NCBI GenBank assembly: GCA_022562855.1
Contig: JADFON010000099.1
Location: 1 to 6,783 of the forward strand
Direction: 5' to 3'
Length of the DNA stretch: 6,783 bases
Source: Candidatus Zhuqueibacterota bacterium
GTDB taxonomy: Bacteria > SM23-31
In this document: in pieces, positions 1 to 4,881 of the stretch
Layout of the letters: every line of letters begins with the position of its first letter
How positions within the stretch are numbered: position 1 is the stretch's first letter
Position numbers and translations under genes: made by a program
The notes under the pieces: model-generated
What the model was told of the DNA's origin: nothing
Databases searched by the model: none
The model's input: the letters and a program-made list of their open reading frames with translations, nothing else

Positions 1-1
1 T

Positions 2-136
2 AATCTGGGAAGAATATACGAAAATCAGGGTCTGCTTCCTGAGGCAATGAAAGAGTATAAAGAAGCGCTCAAAATAAACCCCTATTACACTCCCGCCAAA
101 TTCGCCCTGGGCAGGTTGGAATCATACCTGAATTAG
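2..136 (+). CDS. TPR-repeat protein, C-terminal 44 residues (5' truncated by window edge)
   Basis: The frame is open from base 2 to a TAG stop at 134-136 and gives 44 residues. They hold one complete tetratricopeptide repeat. The segment NLGRIYENQGLLPEAMKEYK shows the TPR positions L2, G3, Y6, G10, A15 and Y19, followed by A22 and P27 (ALKINP). A second helical stretch (PAKFALGRLESYL) probably forms the capping helix after the last repeat. TPRs are helical protein-interaction scaffolds, and proteins of many functions end this way, so the role of the whole protein cannot be told from this fragment. The gene converges on the receptor gene, with 66 bases between the two stop codons. The repeat call is secure; function is unassigned. 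Confidence 0.8.
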   Translation, partial: NLGRIYENQGLLPEAMKEYKEALKINPYYTPAKFALGRLESYLN

Positions 137-202
137 AATTTGTTTGTATCCCGGAAATCTAAACAACAAAGATTAACGACACCTTTCGGGAGGAGAATAC
201 CC

Positions 203-2938
203 TTATTTATATTTATCCAGATAAAACTTAACCTGCATGTGAACGAGTCTTCCGATTTCCGGCGCACCGACAAACTCACGGTGCTTGTTATCGAGTAGAT
301 TTTGAATTGTAAGAGTAAGACGTATACCCGATTCGCCCGGAAGGTCGATTCCTCCGTCAAGGTCGAGAATCCCAAATGAATCGACTTTCCCGATAAATAC
401 ACCCGAATTAACCGGAAAACCCTCTACAAAACGGAACCTGAGCCTGCTCCTGAATCCCGACACCTGTTCTGAATAATTCAGACAAAGACTAAACTTATTT
501 TTTGGTGCGTTTACTGCAATATCTCTTATTCCATCCAGATTTCTATAGATATTTTTGTTGATAAACGAATATGCTCCCGTTACATCCCAATTCCTATTTA
601 AATTATAGGCAAAATCAAGATCCAAACCGAGCACGTCGATATCTCCAAAATTACGATATGTCAGCAATAAGTCGCCGGGATGAATCGTCTGGTCCGGAAC
701 AACCGTACCTACAGGAAAATCCGACATAAAATTTGCAACCGTTATATATGAATTGAGTCCAACCAGGTTTTTGGAGAGCAAATATTCCCTCAACGACGCA
801 TTGTCAAAGAAAACGCTTGGTGTTTCCAGGAGCAAAGGTCCTATGAAATTTTTTATTTTGCTGAAATATAGATCCGCATTCACAAGAAGCTTTTTCTTGA
901 CAATCCCTTTATAACCCAATTCAAATGTATTTGTTTCGGTTTGGTCTAACGTACGTATGCTTGTTATCGATGATGGATCTATTACTTCATATTTTCCGGT
1001 GCTTGTGTTGAAGAATTTTAGAACGGTTAGTACATCATTCGAAGTTGGGGGGGTGATAAATCTCAAGGCGTTGAAGACAAAATCAAGCCCGCTTCCTTTT
1101 ATTTGATTCAGGGCTTCAACGGCTTCTGCCCACATAAGCGTTGCATCAGCCGCCATAAAATCCAAATTTTGCGGTGGAGGTCGTAAAAATGGGGCAGATT
1201 GCATATAAAGACCGTCTATTCCGCCGCCGCTATCGCGCTTGAAAGTAAAACCTGTCTCAGGCACACCGGTAGCCCATACATTGAATGGTATCTTCCTGCT
1301 TGCTATAGGACTTATCAGCCGGTCGAGAAACAGGTTTTGAGCGGTAGGAGTTTGAAACGCCCTGTTAAGCGAAAATCTAAATATATTATCCGGTTCGGGC
1401 GTCAGAACCAGACTTGCCCTGCCTGAAATAAACGGATCGTCAAGCCTGTTATGCTTATCAAACCGGCTTGCAGAAATTATTTTTATATTTTCTGTTATTT
1501 CTGTTTCAGATATCAGATAAAAACCGAATTCATTGATGTCATCGTCTTCTTCGAAGCTGCCGTTGATTGTGCCGTCGGTGACTGGTCTCGTCCAGAGGGC
1601 ATCGAATCCATACGTGAAACTTTGACGGTTGGTAAAAGAACTCGTATTTCGAATTTGATAAACATAGAGTTTTGATCTATCGACAAGGTCCTTTCCGTCC
1701 CGGGTTAAATAGGTATCACCGGTATTACTTGAGTTTATAAAAGTCTGCATAAACAAGTTATTATAACGTAACTGCACCTGCCCATACATGTATCTCCAGT
1801 TGTCAATTTGCGCGGCTCCTATTTGGGTTAACTCAATATTACTCGCCCAGTTTATACCACCGTTGAACGTCAACATCATATCCTTATTTACACGGTAATC
1901 CAAACGACCTGTACTTGAGAGTTTTTCAATCAGAAAGAACCGTTTTCCAACCCTCAGTAATTTTGGATCTATAGGAGCAACAAGTCCTTTGGCAACCAGT
2001 TCTGCGTTATTATCAAGTATGTCGTTGCGCAGCGAATCCTCAAATGCGTCACGGGACGGAAAATCCTCTCCCTGCATAAAACTCCCGGTAATTTTGTAAC
2101 CCAGTTTGTTATTGTAACTCCCTGCGTAACGAAAATCTACGGTAACAATTTTCCTCTGACCAAATCCAAAATTCGATACAAATCCCTCCGAACCGAAAGG
2201 GGATTTCGTTATAAAGTGCATAACCCCGTTTGCACTGTTCGGTCCATACAAAGCCGAAGCAGGACCTCTTATTATTTCGATTTGTTCTATGTCCTCATTT
2301 GAATTCGGCAGAAAATTAAACGCGTTAAAACGGAGCGACGGAATTCTTCCTATCCTGTTGTCAACCATCATAAGGAGTGATCCGGAAAAAACATCGTTAA
2401 ATCCCCTGAGAGCAACGTTGCTTTGGACAACACCAGTCTTCACAACGTCGACGCCGGCGAGACCGATCACATGGTCTGCCGGTGTCATAGCCTGTATTGC
2501 AGTAATATGTGTTGTGTCCAGTATCGTAATCGATGAGGAAGATTCAAGGGGATTGAGACTTTGCCGGGTAGCCGATACTTCGATTTTCCCGGATTCGAGA
2601 ACACTTGGCATCATTGCTATATTCAGGACTCTTGTTTCACCTTGGGAAAGCAAGAAATCTTCAAACAATCTCGTTTCATAACCTATGAAAGAGATCGAAA
2701 GAGTATACGTTCCGGGAACGATTCCACGTATTTCATAGTCACCGCTCCGATTTGTCGACGTACCGAACGGTTGTATTCCTGCCGACGGGGAAGCGAGAAT
2801 CACGTTGGCGCCAAGCAGAGAATCTCCTGTCGTTCCATCCGTAATATTACCACGAAGGATCGCGGTTTGAGCATAAAGAGAAACGCTTTCTGCGATTATA
2901 AAGCCTGCAATTAACAATAAAAGAGCGGATTTTTTCAT
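203..2938 (-). CDS. TonB-dependent outer-membrane receptor with N-terminal carboxypeptidase-regulatory-like domain
   Basis: This 911-residue outer-membrane active transporter would take up an unknown ligand using TonB/ExbBD energy. Residues 1-23 are a signal peptide (MKK, a hydrophobic core, then LYA|Q). Residues 28-110 match the CarboxypepD_reg-like beta-sandwich, including the GDYEIRGIVPGTYTLSISFIGY stretch around 66-87. Residues 117-125 (GKIEVSATR) resemble a Ton box. The plug spans about 126-246 and contains the hallmark IEQIEIIRGPASALYG (217-232) followed by ANGVMHFITK. The beta-barrel fills the rest, with the strand motif FRFSLNRAFQTP (520-531) and a C-terminal NLLDNKHREFVGAPEIGR. A GAGGA ribosome site 6 bases before the ATG supports the start. 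Length and domain order are normal for the family. No SusD-like gene is present, so a polysaccharide role is not supported; siderophore, metal, peptide or vitamin substrates all remain possible. An unusually long predicted loop lies at about 538-656. Confidence 0.95.
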   Translation of the reverse strand: MKKSALLLLIAGFIIAESVSLYAQTAILRGNITDGTTGDSLLGANVILASPSAGIQPFGTSTNRSGDYEIRGIVPGTYTLSISFIGYETRLFEDFLLSQGETRVLNIAMMPSVLESGKIEVSATRQSLNPLESSSSITILDTTHITAIQAMTPADHVIGLAGVDVVKTGVVQSNVALRGFNDVFSGSLLMMVDNRIGRIPSLRFNAFNFLPNSNEDIEQIEIIRGPASALYGPNSANGVMHFITKSPFGSEGFVSNFGFGQRKIVTVDFRYAGSYNNKLGYKITGSFMQGEDFPSRDAFEDSLRNDILDNNAELVAKGLVAPIDPKLLRVGKRFFLIEKLSSTGRLDYRVNKDMMLTFNGGINWASNIELTQIGAAQIDNWRYMYGQVQLRYNNLFMQTFINSSNTGDTYLTRDGKDLVDRSKLYVYQIRNTSSFTNRQSFTYGFDALWTRPVTDGTINGSFEEDDDINEFGFYLISETEITENIKIISASRFDKHNRLDDPFISGRASLVLTPEPDNIFRFSLNRAFQTPTAQNLFLDRLISPIASRKIPFNVWATGVPETGFTFKRDSGGGIDGLYMQSAPFLRPPPQNLDFMAADATLMWAEAVEALNQIKGSGLDFVFNALRFITPPTSNDVLTVLKFFNTSTGKYEVIDPSSITSIRTLDQTETNTFELGYKGIVKKKLLVNADLYFSKIKNFIGPLLLETPSVFFDNASLREYLLSKNLVGLNSYITVANFMSDFPVGTVVPDQTIHPGDLLLTYRNFGDIDVLGLDLDFAYNLNRNWDVTGAYSFINKNIYRNLDGIRDIAVNAPKNKFSLCLNYSEQVSGFRSRLRFRFVEGFPVNSGVFIGKVDSFGILDLDGGIDLPGESGIRLTLTIQNLLDNKHREFVGAPEIGRLVHMQVKFYLDKYK

Positions 2939-2944
2939 TGATTA

Positions 2945-2949
2945 TCCTC
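2945..2949 (-). promoter_or_regulatory. Ribosome binding site of the TonB-dependent receptor
   Basis: On the minus strand GAGGA sits 6 bases before the ATG at 2938, which is near-ideal spacing. It fixes the receptor start and shows that this genome uses Shine-Dalgarno-like sites. Confidence 0.7.
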
Positions 2950-3080
2950 GATTAGATGTAAAAACGCATCGGCACTAACTATTGTTACAAGTATATTCAA
3001 AAAAAAATTCCCTTTCTGTAAAATTATTTTTTTTATTCAGTAATTTTCAACCATATAGTGGCGGGAGTCATTGTGTATAT

Positions 3081-3776
3081 TTACAAGTCCATCGTCCAGA
3101 CAAGTTCATTTAAATCGCCAATCTCTAAATCAGGCTTTACATCTTGATGTGGAGTTGCGCCCGTCCCGGTCATTCCTTCTCGCCTGTTAACCCAGACGGT
3201 GTTTAAACCGAGTGACTTTGCAGGAGCGATGTCATGATACAAACTCTGAGCAACATGGAGTATCTTCCCGGCTGATATGCCCATTTTATCGAATGCAAAA
3301 GTGAAATTTCTAATGGAAGGTTTATAAGCCTGGACTTGCTGTGCGGTAATCACCCAGTCAAATTCGACATCCAAATGCTTTGCCGTAGCTTCAAACAAAT
3401 CGTCATCGATATTTGAAATTATTGCGAGTTTGTAATGTTCTTTAAGAGTTTTCAGTGCATCGACCGTATCATCAAACGGTAACCAGTTTTTTATCGAATC
3501 CGATATCGCATCCCCTTCAGCAGGAAGTGGAATAAAATCGTATTTCATAGCAAATTTAAGCACAACCGTTTGCAGATTTTTTTTGTAGGATACATATTTA
3601 CCTTTTTGTGATTCCGATTCAAACTGAGAATACATCTCGAGCAACTCATCGTCACTGAGATCGACTCCGCGTTCCTCTAACATCGGTCTCATAGCGCTCA
3701 GTATGCCGGATTCCCAGTCAATGAGCGTCCCGTAACAATCAAAAGTTATTACTTCAAATTGGGTAAAATCAATCAT
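3081..3776 (-). CDS. HAD-superfamily hydrolase, haloacid dehalogenase type II-like
   Basis: A 231-residue cytoplasmic enzyme of the usual family length, with no signal peptide. Motif I is FDCYGTLIDWE, giving nucleophile D13 and T17, with Y15 in the DxYGT form seen in L-2-haloacid dehalogenases instead of the phosphatase DxD. Motif II is IISN (S121, N122), motif III is AYKPS (K152), and motif IV is AQSLYHD (S178, D182). Residues 18-95 would be the helical cap. Family knowledge: L-2-haloacid dehalogenases form an ester on the motif I Asp and use a cap arginine for halide release, plus an SSN-type motif IV. Here the cap region reads MYSQFESES with no arginine, and motif IV is SLYHD, so dehalogenase activity is doubtful. 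A phosphatase or another hydrolase is possible. AAGGA lies 10 bases before the ATG. The gene is 142 bases upstream of the receptor and 116 bases downstream of the TolB-like gene. Confidence 0.9.
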   Translation of the reverse strand: MIDFTQFEVITFDCYGTLIDWESGILSAMRPMLEERGVDLSDDELLEMYSQFESESQKGKYVSYKKNLQTVVLKFAMKYDFIPLPAEGDAISDSIKNWLPFDDTVDALKTLKEHYKLAIISNIDDDLFEATAKHLDVEFDWVITAQQVQAYKPSIRNFTFAFDKMGISAGKILHVAQSLYHDIAPAKSLGLNTVWVNRREGMTGTGATPHQDVKPDLEIGDLNELVWTMDL

Positions 3777-3786
3777 GCCGTAGTTT

Positions 3787-3791
3787 TCCTT
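3787..3791 (-). promoter_or_regulatory. Ribosome binding site of the HAD hydrolase
   Basis: Minus-strand AAGGA ends 10 bases before the ATG at 3776, slightly longer than ideal spacing. The start is still well supported, because motif I begins only 12 residues in, as is normal for the family. The 12-base palindrome at 3792-3803 directly abuts this site. Confidence 0.5.
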
Positions 3792-3803
3792 TAATTTAAA
3801 TTA
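3792..3803. repeat. 12-bp perfect palindrome in the HAD gene leader
   Basis: TAATTTAAATTA reads the same on both strands and abuts the ribosome site of the HAD gene. It is entirely A/T, so chance in an AT-rich spacer is a serious alternative. If bound by a regulator it would block translation or transcription start; this is inference. Confidence 0.3.
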
Positions 3804-3809
3804 GATCAA

Positions 3810-3828
3810 ATTCTTACACATGTAGAAT
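3810..3828. repeat. Imperfect dyad in the HAD gene leader
   Basis: ATTC-T-TACA-CA-TGTA-GAAT forms eight pairs around a 2-base centre with one unpaired T on the left arm. It lies about 34-52 bases before the HAD start codon, where an operator or promoter could sit. No clear -35/-10 pair is recognisable around it. Confidence 0.3.
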
Positions 3829-3892
3829 CGTAAAAAACTAACATAAGGGAATATTGTATTCAATAATTAATGCGCGATAAAGAGGCTTTTTT

Positions 3893-4801
3893 TCATCCCC
3901 CCGATACAATCAGCAACATACTTCCGTCCGGGCTGGAGGCGAGACGGGAAATATTGTCGATCCCGGTACCGGAAAAGTCAAACGTTTCGACCCAGTCGTT
4001 ATCGGTTCCGGGTGTATACTTAAACAATTTCGAGCCGTTTCCCATCAGTATCGTCCCATTCGGATGCCAGCAAAAATCTTCCTGGTTTGGCAGGGTCTTG
4101 ATTATATTTGACGAGGATTTAGTCGTAAGATCATATTCAATAATATACCAATCTCCGGGTGAAACTTTTTGTACAACGCTGACAGCCTGTTTGCCGGGGA
4201 TCATTTTCAGTGCGTGACCTATGTTTTCAGCCACAATTTCCCCTCTGCCGGTGCGTGTATCCGCGATTTGCAACGTTGCCGGGGTTCCGGCTGACTGGTC
4301 GCCAAGCACAAACAAAGCAGCAGTATAATCGTCTATCCAGGTATGATAACCGACCGGTCGTATATTCTCGAATATGACTTCCATAACCCCATCGGAAAAA
4401 TAGGGAAATTTCCAGAGCCGCTGGGCGCCGTCTGCTTCAACGCGTATTGCCGAATAATAATTTCCGCCCGGCATTATCGTTGGCGAATATTCCGCTTCCG
4501 GTGTTGTGAAGTAAAACCGGTAACCGGAATTCCGGTCAATATCGTACAGATATGTGTCTGCCTGGTTATCCTCCCGTATGGATGTATAAAGTATACTCTT
4601 GCCGTCAGGGGTAAAAAGCGGCTGATTGTCATAGCCCGGGCGTCGCGAAATATTTATCAGATTGTCTATTTTAAAATTACTACCCGATACCGAGATATTT
4701 ACTAAGAATATGTCGGTTCCAGGCGGAGCCTGAGCCGATGATGATGCAATAGAAATAAAAATAAAGTAAAATACACCTACTGCTTTGCCGAATATTTTCA
4801 T
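3893..4801 (-). CDS. Secreted TolB/PD40-type beta-propeller protein
   Basis: The product is 302 residues from the chosen ATG at 4801, or 304 from the ATG two codons earlier at 4807. The N-terminus is a signal peptide: a basic MKIFGK, a hydrophobic core GVFYFIFISIA, then SSSAQA with likely cleavage after SSA or AQA, so the mature protein is periplasmic or beyond. The body is repetitive beta-propeller sequence. The clearest PD40/TolB-type blade is RRPGYDNQPLFTPDGKSILY (304-residue numbering 55-74). Later blades are FTTPEAEYSPTIMPGG (100-115), NQEDFCWHPNGTILM (241-255) and RLASSPDGSMLLIV (288-301). The stretch VGYHTWIDDYTAALFVLG (152-169) resembles a conserved feature of this group as I remember it. 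There are no catalytic residues, so it is probably a binding or scaffold propeller; ligand unknown. It follows the Asp-box propeller gene by about 70 bases on the same strand and may share its transcript. Confidence 0.8.
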   Translation of the reverse strand: MKIFGKAVGVFYFIFISIASSSAQAPPGTDIFLVNISVSGSNFKIDNLINISRRPGYDNQPLFTPDGKSILYTSIREDNQADTYLYDIDRNSGYRFYFTTPEAEYSPTIMPGGNYYSAIRVEADGAQRLWKFPYFSDGVMEVIFENIRPVGYHTWIDDYTAALFVLGDQSAGTPATLQIADTRTGRGEIVAENIGHALKMIPGKQAVSVVQKVSPGDWYIIEYDLTTKSSSNIIKTLPNQEDFCWHPNGTILMGNGSKLFKYTPGTDNDWVETFDFSGTGIDNISRLASSPDGSMLLIVSGG

Positions 4802-4806
4802 CTTCA

Positions 4807-4812
4807 TCCTTT
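4807..4812 (-). promoter_or_regulatory. Ribosome binding site that selects the second ATG of the TolB-like gene
   Basis: The minus strand reads AAAGGATGAAGATG. AAAGGA overlaps the first ATG (4805-4807), leaving that codon no usable spacer, but sits 5 bases before the second ATG (4799-4801). The site therefore favours the second ATG, removing only Met-Lys from the signal peptide. Confidence 0.6.
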
Positions 4813-4865
4813 TACAAATAATTATTATTTAAGACGCTATGTTTGGGTTTTAAAATCAATAATAT

Positions 4866-4881
4866 CCAATAAGATTATTGG
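4866..4881 (-). terminator. Perfect inverted repeat over the stop codon of the Asp-box propeller gene (weak terminator candidate)
   Basis: CCAATAA-GA-TTATTGG on the plus strand is a perfect 7+7 dyad with a 2-base centre, or a 6-bp stem with a 4-base loop. It overlaps the TAA stop at 4875-4877. On the transcribed strand it is followed by ATATTATTGATTTT, which is T-rich but not a continuous U tract. The stem has only two G:C pairs. It could slow or partly end transcription between the two propeller genes, or mark the message end; full termination is unlikely. Confidence 0.25.

Noticed and set aside
149-191. Possible bidirectional terminator between the convergent TPR and receptor genes (TCCCGGAA pairing with TTTCGGGA)
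   Set aside because: The 8-pair stem has one G:T wobble on the plus strand (a mismatch on the minus strand), a 27-base loop and no U tract on either side, so it is not convincing as an intrinsic terminator.
133-402. Minus-strand open frame of 89 codons overlapping the receptor 3' end
   Set aside because: It is out of frame with the receptor C-terminal strands, which are clearly real, and it has no domain or signal features.
2289-2681. Open frame of 130 codons on the + strand inside the receptor gene
   Set aside because: It is antisense to the conserved plug domain of the receptor; the composition reads as a shadow of that gene.
2961-3012. Sigma-70 or Bacteroidota-type promoter for the receptor (TTGAAT followed 17 bases later by TAGTGC)
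   Set aside because: The -10 match is poor and no TAnnTTTG element is present; several equally weak alternatives exist in the same AT-rich stretch.
3020-3047. AAAATTA...TAATTTT inverted repeat downstream of the HAD gene as a terminator
   Set aside because: The seven pairs are all A:T with a 14-base loop, which would be too weak to hold in RNA; it is likely a result of base composition.
3829-3892. Promoter for the HAD gene starting with TTGAAT
   Set aside because: TTGAAT is followed at 17 bases by TAGTTT, which agrees with TATAAT at only three positions; not distinguishable from chance.
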